Shown here: piece after piece, positions 37,022-48,883 of the stretch | Position numbering within the stretch: position 1 is the first letter of the stretch | Layout: every line of letters starts with the position of its first letter | DNA from: Corynebacterium felinum | GTDB lineage: Bacteria; Actinomycetota; Actinomycetes; Mycobacteriales; Mycobacteriaceae | Direction of reading: 5' to 3' | NCBI RefSeq assembly: GCF_030408755.1 | Contig: NZ_CP047209.1 | Coordinates: forward strand, 1,302,001-1,366,000 | Length of the DNA stretch: 64,000 bases | The notes under the pieces: generated by a model | Told to the model about the DNA's origin: nothing | Databases searched by the model: none | What the model saw: only the letters and a program-made list of their open reading frames with translations | Program-made: the position numbers and the translations under genes

Positions 37022-38954
37022 GTTCGCCCGACATGGGCATGTTCTTAAGGGTGTGAGTCCCTGATAGTGAAGGTGGTTTAACTATGTAGCTGATGGCAAC
37101 TGCAGCATCGTGAGGTGTTGTGGGGAGGAAGCTTCAAGCGAAATCCTGCACCGAGGTATACGAATCACATATAAGGCGCGCTGATCTGGGTAAGGCTGCC
37201 GAAGAAGTCGAAGCCCGTTCCATCGAAGTGGTTAGTGCGTAGATGTGGCGGTTGTAGGAGGAAAGAGCATGTTCTTAATCGGGGAGGCCTGTCACAGACT
37301 GTGCCAAGTAGGTGTGGTAAGCCCTGTTGTGGGTTGGTGTGGTAGGAGTCAGCCGAGGTCATAGTACTCGTGGGAGACACCGCGGTCCGCGGTAGCCCTT
37401 ATGGTGGGTGAGCGAGGAAGGACTGAACTTTACATTGTTGAGTATGGAACCTGGATTGTAGTTATGCATAACGGTGAAAGCTGCCAACCACGTGTGTGTG
37501 GGCATTATGGGGAGGATAGGGTGAATCCCGACGATAGCCATGGTGTGCCTAGTTGTGTGTCTGCCGATGTAGGGGAAGTGTCAACTGGTGCGGGTGCTGA
37601 TCTGTGGAATCAAGTCTTTTCAGGTGGCAATCTCCGCACTGCATTAGAGCGGGTTAAGACGAATAAGGGTGCTGCTGGTGTGGACGGGGTAGGTGTTGAG
37701 GATATTGACGTTTATCTGCGCGAACACTGGAGTGGCATTCGTGAGCGTCTTGACGCGGGAACGTATAAGCCGTTGCCGGTTCGTGAGGTGATGATCCTAA
37801 AGCCTTCGGGTGGTTGGCGTATGCTTGGTGTTCCGACTGTTGTTGATCGTGTGATTTGTCAGGCGATCGCGCAGGTACTTACGCCTATCTTTGATGTGGG
37901 GTTTGTGCCTGTGTCTTTTGGTTTCAGGCCTCAACGTAGCGCACATATGGCGTTAAAGACCGCACGTGGGTTTCTTAACGAGGGGTATGTGTGGGTTGTT
38001 GAGGTTGATTTGTCGAAGTATTTCGACACGGTTAATCACGACATGTTGATGTCGAGGGTGGCTCGTAAGGTTGACGATAAGCGCGTGTTGAAGCTTATTC
38101 GGGCGTATTTAAACGCTGGGATTATGGCTGATGGTGTTGTTCGGTGTAGTGATGCAGGGACTCCGCAGGGGTCACCGTTATCGCCGTTGTTGAGCAATAT
38201 CATGTTGGATGATTTTGATCATTATCTTGCATCTAAGGGCACGAAGTTTGTTCGTTATGCTGATGATATTCGGGTCTTTGTTCGTTCCAAGCGTGCTGCG
38301 CAGCGTGCGCTTGCCCAGTCTGGGAAGTTTCTGGAGGGGAAGTTAAAGCTGCGGGTTAATCAGGAGAAGTCCACTATTTGTCATGCGATTAAGGCGGAGC
38401 TTTTAGGCTATGGGTTCTATCTGGTTCGTGGTGATCAGTATCGGTTTCGACTTACTAAGGCCACGAAGATGAGGGTTTTAGCCCGAGTGAAAGAGCTTAC
38501 GGCAAGATCGTGGTCGGTGTCGATGGAGTATCGCATTGACCGGTTAAACAAATATTTGCGTGGATGGCTTGGTTATTTCGCGTTGGCGGATGCGAAGGTG
38601 TTTCTTAACCGGCTGGATGAGCATCTTCGTCGTCGACTGCGGATGTGCGTATGGAAGCAGTGGAAACGTATCCGAACGCGGATACGGAACCTCTGCCGCT
38701 TGGGTGTGGATAAACAAAAGGCCTATGAGTGGGCTAATACCAGTAAGTCCTACTGGCGTATCGCTGGCTCGTGGGTGCTTACAACCACGCTTACTAATGC
38801 GTATTGGAATGACCAGAACCTCGTATCAGCCGTGGCGTATTGGAACTATAAGCACAGTCAATACTCTGTATTGGTGTAAGGAACCGCCGTATGCGATGAA
38901 CCGCACGTACGGTGGTGTGAGAGGGCTGCCGGGAAACCCGGCACCCTACTCGAT
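37022..38954 (+). mobile_element. Group II intron with reverse transcriptase
   Basis: The 5' end GTTCGCCCGAC begins right behind a terminator stem; about 500 nt of structured non-coding RNA (domains I-III) precede the protein gene. Domain V is at about 38882-38917: CCGCCGTATGCGATGAACC then GCACGTACGGTGG. Domain VI follows with stem GCCGGG / CCCGGC and the branch-type A, ending CCTACTCGAT. All parts look intact, so splicing and mobility are plausible. Exact ends are estimated to within a few bases. It lies outside any coding frame. Confidence 0.88.
37521..38879 (+). CDS. ltrA: Group II intron reverse transcriptase / maturase
   Basis: Intron-encoded protein of about 452 residues that helps splicing and performs retrohoming. 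RT blocks: NKGAAGVDGVGVEDID (RT0-1), LGVPTVVDRVICQAIAQVLTPIFD (RT2), EVDLSKYFDTVNHDML (RT3), AGTPQGSPLSPLLSNIMLDDFD (RT4) and FVRYADDIRVFV (RT5, catalytic YADD). The maturase X domain has YRIDRLNKYLRGWLGYF and WKQWKRIRTRIRNLCRLG. No H-N-H endonuclease domain follows, as in classes that target terminators. GTG 37521 is chosen for its GGGGAGG; ATG 37464 is the alternative. Confidence 0.9.
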   Translation: MNPDDSHGVPSCVSADVGEVSTGAGADLWNQVFSGGNLRTALERVKTNKGAAGVDGVGVEDIDVYLREHWSGIRERLDAGTYKPLPVREVMILKPSGGWRMLGVPTVVDRVICQAIAQVLTPIFDVGFVPVSFGFRPQRSAHMALKTARGFLNEGYVWVVEVDLSKYFDTVNHDMLMSRVARKVDDKRVLKLIRAYLNAGIMADGVVRCSDAGTPQGSPLSPLLSNIMLDDFDHYLASKGTKFVRYADDIRVFVRSKRAAQRALAQSGKFLEGKLKLRVNQEKSTICHAIKAELLGYGFYLVRGDQYRFRLTKATKMRVLARVKELTARSWSVSMEYRIDRLNKYLRGWLGYFALADAKVFLNRLDEHLRRRLRMCVWKQWKRIRTRIRNLCRLGVDKQKAYEWANTSKSYWRIAGSWVLTTTLTNAYWNDQNLVSAVAYWNYKHSQYSVLV

Positions 38955-38959
38955 TGGAG

Positions 38960-41032
38960 TTAAGCCTCAGGCTCAGAAGCCTTCGGTGGTGTTAGCTGAG
39001 AATCAGCAGGTTTGGTGGCCGGTTGTGAGATCGGCGTCGAATTTTCCTTGTGTGACCCAAGGTTGGAGTTTTCACTTAGCTGAGAAGCCCCCACAGGCAC
39101 CGGCTGAGGGCTAGGGGTGCTCGTGCTTGCTGGGCTAGAGTGGCCTTGTGCTTGCTTTCCCTGTTTGGTGGCCACAACGATGAGAACCACACCGGAGACG
39201 ATGAATGCCAAGACTCGTGGCAAACCATTGAGGTTGGCCATATCCAAGAACACCAATTTCACAGTGCCAGCGATAGCTAGGCAAACACCGACCCCCAGCG
39301 AAGTATAGCGCCCAAGAATTAACCATGCGGCGATGAAAATCCATGCGATGGATACAACGGAATGCCCAGTGAGATACCCCAACCACATACCCTCATAAGC
39401 GCCGAGAGAGTGGCCAACAGTGGTGGTAATGGTCACGGTGCTAACCATAGACATGACTAAAGCGACGATGCCGAAGAGGATTGTTGGCTGAGGTAGACGC
39501 CTGCGAGCGTAGATGCAGAAAGCTACCAGCAGGCCCAACGCGATACCGATTAAGGATTCGCGATAGCGAATGATTGACTGCGGTTCGCGGAGCATAGTGT
39601 GAACGATCGGGGAGTAGACATGTGGAATTAGGAAAACTAGCCACACGAACCAGACCCACGTTGTCTTGGCAGTAGTTTTCAGCTGGGATACCGTAAACAC
39701 AAGCATCAAGATGTAGAGGATGGCGGTGACTGTTGTACCGGGGATACCTGCAATGGCGAAATCTGAACCCCAGATCACAATCGCGCACAAGTGTACGGGG
39801 ATAAAAGTCCACGCAAAGAAATCGCCTTTGAGATAGATCCATGCGCACGCCAACGCGAAGGTAGTCCACAGCACAACGCGTTCATCAATCACCATTGATA
39901 CGGGATAGCCGGAATGATTCACAGCTACCGAGCATGCAAGAACAAAGAAGCCAACCGTACCGATCTTTGCCCAAAGGTGGGGGAAAAGGTAGTTCACCAC
40001 CATATAGGCCACGGCGCAGGCAAGGAAGATGTAGTGCAAGCGAATGGCAAAATCAGCATAGAAATCAAAGGTAACTGCCGCACCGAGCGCGGTGACGGTG
40101 CCGACAATTGCGTTAACGTTCCACTTCTTGATCACACCAAGTGCGCACAAGAGGATGCCAATAAAGCTGTAAGTCCAGTACATGCTGTGCAGCATTTCCG
40201 CGGCATGCCATAGTGCGAGGAAATACCACGCACCAGTCACCGATATCAGTGCATATTTGTTGTTCCAAAGGTAGGCAATTGCTAAGAAGCCGATGCCCAA
40301 CAGCCCGAAAATGATGGTGATTCCCATTTCGGGTATCCACTCAAGAACAAAACCCACCGCCATCGTGGTTGCGCCCAAAACCAGAAGGGAAGTTGTCAGC
40401 AGTGCGGTGATCACTGCTTCTTGGACTTTGCCGCCACGCAGCTTTACAGCGGCGGCGAGCAAAGCTAAGCCCAAAGTGACAGCAAGCCCCACTTGCGCTG
40501 GCGGGCCAATGATGCCGTACTCAATGCCCAGGGTGACCAAAAAGGCCACGCCGACAAAAGTGACCACGCTGCCAAAGATGCCGAGCAGGCGGGTGACAAT
40601 CTTATCGTTACTCCACCACGGAGTTGATTTTTCTGAAGTCTTGGACACGCCAGAGGGTATAGCAGCACCCTTCTGAAAATGCTGTGGACTCTTCGGTGGC
40701 CCGTACGGCCCATGCCCAACGTGAGAGGGAGCTGTAGGTTGCTGTGCTCCTGGGTGGGGCAGTGTGCCAACTGGAGGCTGTGGACGTGGTGAATGTCCGG
40801 GTTGGTTCGCTGGAATACCGGCACTGTGCCCAACGGCAGTGGGTGTAGGCGTGATGGTAGGAGTTACGTCTGCACCTTGATATGGGTTGGGTTGGTAGGT
40901 AGGGTTGTGCAACGGTTGTTGCGAACCGGAGTGAGCCATCAATGAATTGAGGGCTCCGCGGGCTTCGGTAATATTGCGTTCAGCAATCTCGAGCCTGCGC
41001 ATGACGTCTAATAATGAAGTGTTATTGGACAT
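38960..41032 (-). CDS. DUF2339 polytopic membrane protein
   Basis: A 690-residue protein. Residues 1-33 form a short coiled coil (LLDVMRRLEIAERNITEARGALNSLMAH); 34-125 are Pro/Gln/His-rich and disordered; from about 140 to 620 there are some fourteen TM helices, starting STPWWSNDKIVTRLLGIFGSVVTFVGVAFLVTLGIEYG, the usual opening of the family; the tail is Ser/Pro-rich. The function of the family is unknown; a role in envelope biology is often supposed. Only about five bases separate its stop from the 3' end of the group II intron. Confidence 0.8.
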   Translation of the reverse strand: MSNNTSLLDVMRRLEIAERNITEARGALNSLMAHSGSQQPLHNPTYQPNPYQGADVTPTITPTPTAVGHSAGIPANQPGHSPRPQPPVGTLPHPGAQQPTAPSHVGHGPYGPPKSPQHFQKGAAIPSGVSKTSEKSTPWWSNDKIVTRLLGIFGSVVTFVGVAFLVTLGIEYGIIGPPAQVGLAVTLGLALLAAAVKLRGGKVQEAVITALLTTSLLVLGATTMAVGFVLEWIPEMGITIIFGLLGIGFLAIAYLWNNKYALISVTGAWYFLALWHAAEMLHSMYWTYSFIGILLCALGVIKKWNVNAIVGTVTALGAAVTFDFYADFAIRLHYIFLACAVAYMVVNYLFPHLWAKIGTVGFFVLACSVAVNHSGYPVSMVIDERVVLWTTFALACAWIYLKGDFFAWTFIPVHLCAIVIWGSDFAIAGIPGTTVTAILYILMLVFTVSQLKTTAKTTWVWFVWLVFLIPHVYSPIVHTMLREPQSIIRYRESLIGIALGLLVAFCIYARRRLPQPTILFGIVALVMSMVSTVTITTTVGHSLGAYEGMWLGYLTGHSVVSIAWIFIAAWLILGRYTSLGVGVCLAIAGTVKLVFLDMANLNGLPRVLAFIVSGVVLIVVATKQGKQAQGHSSPASTSTPSPQPVPVGASQLSENSNLGSHKENSTPISQPATKPADSQLTPPKASEPEA

Positions 41033-41354
41033 GCCTACGAGTCTATAGCTGAGTGCGGTAGAAGATTTTGCAATTTGGCAAGAATTTATGTTATCTTTAT
41101 CGAGCTACCGCCTGAGCTTATATAAGCGCAGGTCGCAAGTGGAGATCTTCCCACCTGAAGCCGCCCATGATGGTGTAGGCACAAGGTAAAAGTGTACGTC
41201 AGTAACTTTTTTCTAGTGGTTGCTGCTGTATGAACATTCCAAAGATCTCCCGCCTGTTAGACAGGCGGGGGTTTTGTTGTGTTCTGGGGATAGAAGCCAA
41301 AGCGATAAACGGTAGATCACAAATAGTTCAACTTTGCTACTTGAGGAGTACCCC
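41033..41354 (+). promoter_or_regulatory. infC leader region with attenuator
   Basis: About 320 bp upstream of infC. The first part is A+T-rich with promoter-like TTGCAA and TTATCT near 41071-41096. The leader that follows has several helices (for example in 41100-41165) and a full terminator stem at 41249-41276, ahead of infC and not behind any plus-strand gene. This is the layout of ribosomal-protein leaders, where L20 or translation state controls read-through of infC-rpmI-rplT. The control mechanism is inference. Confidence 0.6.
41249..41276 (+). terminator. Attenuator hairpin before infC
   Basis: Stem CCCGCCTGT / ACAGGCGGG with a 3-nt loop, then GG and TTTTG. It lies 80 bp upstream of the infC start. 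Confidence 0.7.
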
Positions 41355-41876
41355 ATCAGCGCTGAAGCTCGCATTAATGAGCGAATCCGAGTTCCCGAGG
41401 TCCGCCTAGTCGGCCCAAACGGGGAGCAGGTTGGTATCGTTCGTATCGACGATGCCCGCAAGCTCGCATATGATGCTGACCTCGACCTTGTTGAGGTTGC
41501 GCCTAATGCTAAGCCGCCCGTGTGCAAGATCATGGATTACGGCAAGTTCAAATACGAACAGGCCCAGAAGGCTCGTGAGGCGCGCAAGAATCAGCAGCAG
41601 ACTGTGGTCAAGGAGCAGAAGTTCCGTCCGAAAATCGATGACCATGATTACGAGACGAAGAAGAGCAATGTGATCCGCTTCCTCGAAAAGGGCTCCAAGG
41701 TAAAGGTCACCATCATGTTCCGCGGCCGTGAGCAGTCGCGACCTGAATTGGGTACTCGCCTTCTTGAGCGTCTGGCAGAGGATGTCGCCGAGTACGGCGT
41801 CGTCGAGTCGAAGCCAAAGCAGGACGGTCGTAATATGACCATGGTCTTCGGCCCGGTGCGCAAGGGCAAGAAGTAA
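41355..41876 (+). CDS. infC: Translation initiation factor IF-3, with a non-canonical AUC start
   Basis: IF-3 of about 173 residues, which keeps the 30S subunit free and proofreads start codons. N domain: [64 protein letters not shown] domain: [48 protein letters not shown]. The family starts at (I/V)SAEAR. Here that codon is ATC 41355, six bases behind GAGGAG (41343-41348); no ATG, GTG or nearby TTG is placed as well. A TTG at 41334 would put the ribosome site inside the gene. IF-3 rejects such starts, which gives autoregulation. Confidence 0.9.
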   Translation: MSAEARINERIRVPEVRLVGPNGEQVGIVRIDDARKLAYDADLDLVEVAPNAKPPVCKIMDYGKFKYEQAQKAREARKNQQQTVVKEQKFRPKIDDHDYETKKSNVIRFLEKGSKVKVTIMFRGREQSRPELGTRLLERLAEDVAEYGVVESKPKQDGRNMTMVFGPVRKGKK

Positions 41877-41906
41877 AGACTAAACAGTTAAAGGACGTTA
41901 AATCCC

Positions 41907-42101
41907 ATGAAGCAGAAGACCCACAAGGGTACCGCTAAGCGAATCAAGACCACCGGTTCCGGCAAGCTGCGTCGTGAGCAGGCCAACCGCCGCCACCTCC
42001 TTGAGGGCAAGCCATCCACCCGTACCCGTCGTCTGAAGGGCACTGAGGATGTAGCTCCAGCTGATGTCAAGCGCGTGAAGCGCCTGCTGGGCAAGGCTTA
42101 A
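41907..42101 (+). CDS. rpmI: 50S ribosomal protein L35
   Basis: A 64-residue basic protein of the large subunit: [45 protein letters not shown], the usual family pattern. It lies 30 bp behind infC and before rplT in the standard operon. Ribosome site AAGGACG precedes ATG 41907. Confidence 0.97.
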   Translation: MKQKTHKGTAKRIKTTGSGKLRREQANRRHLLEGKPSTRTRRLKGTEDVAPADVKRVKRLLGKA

Positions 42102-42169
42102 TTCTTTAGCCTTTTCCCTCCCTAGATCACATACAGTAAGAATCTTAAATACCAAAGGAAGTTTGAACA

Positions 42170-42553
42170 GTGGCACGTGTCAAGCGCTCACTCAACGCTA
42201 AGAAGAAGCGTCGCGAAATCCTGAAGTCCGCCAAGGGCTACCGTGGCCAGCGTTCCCGCCTGTACCGTAAGGCTAAGGAACAGTGGCTGCACTCTATGAC
42301 TTACGCTTACCGCGATCGTCGCGCTCGTAAGTCTGAGTTCCGCAAGCTGTGGATCACCCGTATCAACGCTGCAGCTCGTATGAACGACATTACCTACAAC
42401 CGTCTGATCCAGGGCTTGCGTCTTGCTGAGATCGAGGTTGACCGCAAGATCCTCGCTGAGCTCGCTGTGAATGATTTCGCTGCGTTCTCCGCAATCTGCG
42501 AAGCTGCGAAGGCTGCTCTGCCAGCTGACGTTAACGCACCAAAGGCTGCCTAA
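42170..42553 (+). CDS. rplT: 50S ribosomal protein L20
   Basis: A 127-residue protein essential for early assembly of the 50S subunit, and the usual autoregulator of this operon. It opens [37 protein letters not shown], a basic arm threading 23S rRNA, followed by the globular part [28 protein letters not shown]. Start is GTG 42170 behind AAGGAAG. A strong terminator ends the operon. Confidence 0.97.
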   Translation: MARVKRSLNAKKKRREILKSAKGYRGQRSRLYRKAKEQWLHSMTYAYRDRRARKSEFRKLWITRINAAARMNDITYNRLIQGLRLAEIEVDRKILAELAVNDFAAFSAICEAAKAALPADVNAPKAA

Positions 42554-42576
42554 GCTTTTTGCACTTCGGTGCTGAT

Positions 42577-42617
42577 GATCCCCCTTACCCATGCGTGGGT
42601 AGTAGGGGGATCTTTTT
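42577..42617 (+). terminator. Terminator of the infC-rpmI-rplT operon
   Basis: Stem GATCCCCCTTACCCA / TGGGTAGTAGGGGGATC with a 4-nt loop and TTTTT. Confidence 0.92.
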
Positions 42618-42870
42618 CGTAGCACTTAAGAAGAGAGAAGGGGTGGGGGTATTGGTGAGCAGGTGTTTTTCAGTGAGAGTATGGACGATCTTCCCATCTG
42701 TGCGCAAGCCCTTTTCTTTCACGGTGTCTCATAATAAAATTCCCTTTGTATTAGGGTAGTGGTTACTCTCGTTGTATCAAGGTAGCCTTGTGCCAGTGTG
42801 GTAACTATGAGAGTGGGTATGCCTCAAGAATGCGCAGCGTAGGTATTCTTCAGGTGCAGAAAGGAATGTA
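42618..42870. other. Gap before the TM2 gene
   Basis: About 250 bp between the operon terminator and the TM2 gene. It should contain the TM2 promoter. AGAAAGG lies before ATG 42871. I see no other gene. Confidence 0.4.
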
Positions 42871-43431
42871 ATGTCGCAACCATATAATTTTGGTGATCAG
42901 GGCAATGAATGGAATTCTTCGAATTCACAACCTGCTTCCAACCCTTTCAATTCCGCTTCCTATCCACCGGTACACGGCACCAGTGGTGTTTCGGGAGCGG
43001 ATGTGCCTTATGCAACTCCAGAGATTGCTCCTCAGTACCAATCGCCTTCGGGCGCTTATCCGCTGAATCCTGCGTTTGCGGATATGCAGTCTACGCCTTC
43101 GTCTTTTATGCACCAGCAGCCATTCCACTCCGCGATGGTGCCCATGCAGCCAGGTTATGCGGTTCCCGTGGTGCAAAAAAGTTGGGTGGTCACGTTAGTG
43201 TTGGCTTTTTTCTTGGGCGGTTGGGGCGCCCACAATTTCTATTTGGGTAATAATGGTCGTGCTTTTGCCCAATTGGCACTCACTGTTTTGGGTATCCTCA
43301 CATCTATTTTGGTGGTGGGTATTTTCTTGCTCATGATTGTTGGTGTGTGGGTGTTCGTGGAGATTATTATGACCTTAACTGGTGCTGGTGGGTATGATAC
43401 CGACGCCCGTGGTGTGCTTTTGTTGCGTTAA
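42871..43431 (+). CDS. TM2-domain membrane protein
   Basis: A 186-residue protein. Residues 1-100 are Ser/Pro/Gln/Asn-rich and disordered. Residues 102-175 form a TM2 domain: KSWVVTLVLAFFLGGWGAHNFYLGNNGRAFAQLALTVLGILTSILVVGIFLLMIVGVWVFVEIIM, with the family motif G-x-H-x-F-Y-L-G between two helices. The function of bacterial TM2 proteins is unknown. It stands alone, with a hairpin behind it. Confidence 0.85.
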   Translation: MSQPYNFGDQGNEWNSSNSQPASNPFNSASYPPVHGTSGVSGADVPYATPEIAPQYQSPSGAYPLNPAFADMQSTPSSFMHQQPFHSAMVPMQPGYAVPVVQKSWVVTLVLAFFLGGWGAHNFYLGNNGRAFAQLALTVLGILTSILVVGIFLLMIVGVWVFVEIIMTLTGAGGYDTDARGVLLLR

Positions 43432-43540
43432 GGCATTTGGTTTCATCACTGGCTGAAATCGCGATAAACCGACTTCGTCGCCGCCTTTTCTCGTGCTAAA
43501 GGTGTAAATTCGGGCGGTTTTAGCGGATTTGGATAAACAG

Positions 43541-43618
43541 AAATCCCTGCTTCTGTTCTTTCACAAACACCTGTTTTGCCAGGAGTGTTGCTGTGTTAAG
43601 GAAGTGATGCAGGGATTT
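43541..43618. terminator. Nested hairpin between convergent TM2 and repressor genes
   Basis: Outer perfect stem AAATCCCTGC / GCAGGGATTT (43541-43550 and 43609-43618) enclosing AACACCTG / CAGGAGTGTT. It may end both convergent transcripts. Confidence 0.55.
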
Positions 43619-43646
43619 GTTGTGTTGGGTAAGCGGGTAGAGGATG

Positions 43647-45526
<1,880 letters not shown>

Positions 45527-45529
45527 GAG

Positions 45530-45697
45530 TTATTTACCTCCAAATAGGCGTGAGAAGAAGCCACCCGATGGGGCTTTGGAGCGGTCGCAGGTGCACCATT
45601 GTCCGGCGGGGACTTGGCGTTTGACCTGGTCGATGTGCTGGCCGCAACCAGCCCAGGTGGTCTTACCGCACTGTTTGCACGCAACTGGACGACACAT
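45530..45697 (-). CDS. 55-residue Cys-rich small protein
   Basis: Short frame starting ATG 45697 behind AAAGGAG, and ending three bases before the reductase gene. The sequence MCRPVACKQCGKTTWAGCGQH is typical of a widespread actinobacterial small protein; later VPAGQWCTCDRS brings the Cys count to six. C-x2-C, C and C-x-C patterns suggest a zinc or iron site. A basic tail, GGFFSRLFGGK, ends it. First gene of the operon and directly under the palindromic operator. The function is unknown; it may be a sulfur carrier or metal-binding partner. Confidence 0.82.
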   Translation of the reverse strand: MCRPVACKQCGKTTWAGCGQHIDQVKRQVPAGQWCTCDRSKAPSGGFFSRLFGGK

Positions 45698-45749
45698 GTG
45701 TTCTCCTTTGAAGATTTTTTCAGGGATGTGGATTTCACTGAACTCATTT

Positions 45750-45765
45750 ATACCCCTAGGGGTAT
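45750..45765. promoter_or_regulatory. Perfect 16-bp palindrome, CsoR/CstR-type operator
   Basis: ATACCCCTAGGGGTAT. CsoR, CstR and RicR operators are of the form T-A-C-C-C-(C)-N-N-G-G-G-T-A. It lies 52 bp upstream of the Cys-rich protein start on the minus strand and 36 bp upstream of tsnR on the plus strand, so it may affect both promoters. Confidence 0.8.
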
Positions 45766-45801
45766 GATCGGGTCAATTGGGGGCGTGCTAGAGTGTGTGA
45801 A

Positions 45802-46614
45802 ATGAACCTCGACTTTACTGTGGCTTTCACCGAGCGCACCCCCCGCATCGTTAACGCCGCTAAGCTGCACCGATCCGCCGCCCGCAAGAAGGCCAATGCC
45901 TTCATCGTGGAAGGGGAAAATTCGGTGGAAGCCGCGATTGCCACGGGTGCTGCCACTGACGTGTTTGTCACTGAGCAAGCAGCGCAACGCTTCGAACCGA
46001 TTGTGCGCCTAGCAGAAAATATGGGCGTGTATGTTCACCCCATTACCGATCGTGCCGCGAAGCATTTGTCGGACACTATTTCCACCACTGGTCTTTTTGC
46101 TGTGTGCACTCCTGTGCTGTGGAAGGTGGGCAAGGCTCTTCAAGGTCGGCCGAAGCTGGTGAGCGTGCCCGTGGAAACGAATGATCCCGGCAATGCAGGC
46201 ACCCTTATCCGAGTATCTGATGCCATGGGCGCTGACGCAGTGGTATTTGCTGGTGAAACGGTTGATCCGCAGTCCTGTAAAGCAGTGCGTTCCTCAGCTG
46301 GTTCGTTGTTCCACCTTCCGGTGGCGCGGGAAACAAATATCAAGGACGTTGTGGGGCAGCTTCGAGCCCAAGGTTTGCAGATTCTGGCCACCAGTGCTGA
46401 CGGTGAGGTAAATCTGGATGAGGCTGATGAACTTTTGACCAAGCCGATTGCGTGGTTGTTTGGCAACGAGGCCCATGGACTAGGTGAAGAGCTGCTCGCT
46501 TTGGCCGATCACCGTGTCCGCATTCCTATCCGTGGCCGTGCCGAATCATTGAATCTCGCAACAGCAGCATCGATTTGCTTGTACGAATCAGCGAAGCACT
46601 TGTGCACTGACTAA
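45802..46614 (+). CDS. tsnR: SPOUT-family RNA 2'-O-methyltransferase (TsnR/TrmH type)
   Basis: About 270 residues. N-terminal RNA-binding domain (RSAARKKANAFIVEGENSVEAAIATGAATDVFVTE), then the knotted SpoU domain: motif 1 ETNDPGNAGTLIRVSDAMGADAVVFAGETVDPQSCKAVRSSAGSLFHLPV, motif 2 PIAWLFGNEAHGLGEELLALADHRVRIPI, motif 3 GRAESLNLATAASICLYESA. These enzymes methylate ribose in rRNA or tRNA; the exact target is unknown. The place between rplT and pheS matches the mycobacterial order, where it is named tsnR. ATG 45802 is chosen; GTG 45793 is possible. Confidence 0.88.
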   Translation: MNLDFTVAFTERTPRIVNAAKLHRSAARKKANAFIVEGENSVEAAIATGAATDVFVTEQAAQRFEPIVRLAENMGVYVHPITDRAAKHLSDTISTTGLFAVCTPVLWKVGKALQGRPKLVSVPVETNDPGNAGTLIRVSDAMGADAVVFAGETVDPQSCKAVRSSAGSLFHLPVARETNIKDVVGQLRAQGLQILATSADGEVNLDEADELLTKPIAWLFGNEAHGLGEELLALADHRVRIPIRGRAESLNLATAASICLYESAKHLCTD

Positions 46615-46717
46615 TGCACAGTGAATGCCTGTGCATTTGAGGGCATCGCCTGCGATGAGGTCCGCTGTGTGGAACACTTCTTCTCTGGGCATGCCCATTT
46701 TTTCTACTGTGGGCGCT

Positions 46718-47488
46718 ATGAATACAGGACACACACGCCTTCACTTTGTTGATTTCGGCCCGCGCGATACTGAGCCGATCGTTTTTCTCGGGTCCCTTGC
46801 CTCCACTTGGCAGATGTGGATTCCCCAGTTGGATGCAGTGGCATCAACCCGTCGCGTGATTGCCTTTGACCATCACGGTCATGGAAATAGTGCGTTGAAA
46901 GAAGGTCCGCTCAGCGTGGCTGCCATGGCAGAAGATGTGGTGGCTACGCTTGATGAACTCGGTGTAGAAAAATGTGGTGTGGTGGGGTTATCGCTCGGTG
47001 GCCTTGTTGCCCAACAGATGGTATTAGTAAACCCTCAGCGAGTAACAAAGGTTGCGCTTTTAGCAACGCGGGCAACATTTCAACCTGCCAGCCAGTGGGA
47101 TGCTTATATTGAGCATGCGATCACTCACGGAATGGAAGCGCAGGCTGCTGCGATGATTCCGCAGTGGTTTGGGCGCGATTTTGCGCAAACACACCCCGCC
47201 ACGGTGGCAGGTTTCCAGCAGATGATCGCAGGGATTTCCTGTGAAGGTTTTGTCGCTGCTTTCCGTGCGCTCGGGGAAGAAGATTTCCGCCCTCGTCTTC
47301 ACCAGATCAGTGTGCCCACCCTTGTGATTGCTGGACGCGGCGATTGTGTGACCCCAGTTGAAGGATTGGAAGAAATCGCAGCGCTTATTCCGAATGCTCG
47401 CCTTGTTGAAGTGGATGCAGAAGGCCACCTCATCAATATCGAAAGTGAACGGGAAGTCACCAGATTGATCCAGCAGCATTTTTTCTAG
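46718..47488 (+). CDS. Alpha/beta hydrolase
   Basis: About 256 residues. Oxyanion-hole block PIVFLGSLASTWQMWIPQLDAVASTRRVIAFDHHGHGNS, nucleophile elbow VVGLSLGGLVAQQM (G-L-S-L-G with Ser near 104), acid in VIAGRGDCVTPVEG and late His in VEVDAEGHLINIES. It resembles 3-oxoadipate enol-lactonase and related esterases, but no catabolic genes are near, so the substrate is open. ATG 46718 starts the conserved part; the frame is open to 46625 with two more ATGs and no clear ribosome site. Confidence 0.82.
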   Translation: MNTGHTRLHFVDFGPRDTEPIVFLGSLASTWQMWIPQLDAVASTRRVIAFDHHGHGNSALKEGPLSVAAMAEDVVATLDELGVEKCGVVGLSLGGLVAQQMVLVNPQRVTKVALLATRATFQPASQWDAYIEHAITHGMEAQAAAMIPQWFGRDFAQTHPATVAGFQQMIAGISCEGFVAAFRALGEEDFRPRLHQISVPTLVIAGRGDCVTPVEGLEEIAALIPNARLVEVDAEGHLINIESEREVTRLIQQHFF

Positions 47489-48856
<1,368 letters not shown>

Positions 48857-48883
48857 CTCACACGAAGGAGAAGGAAGAAAATA

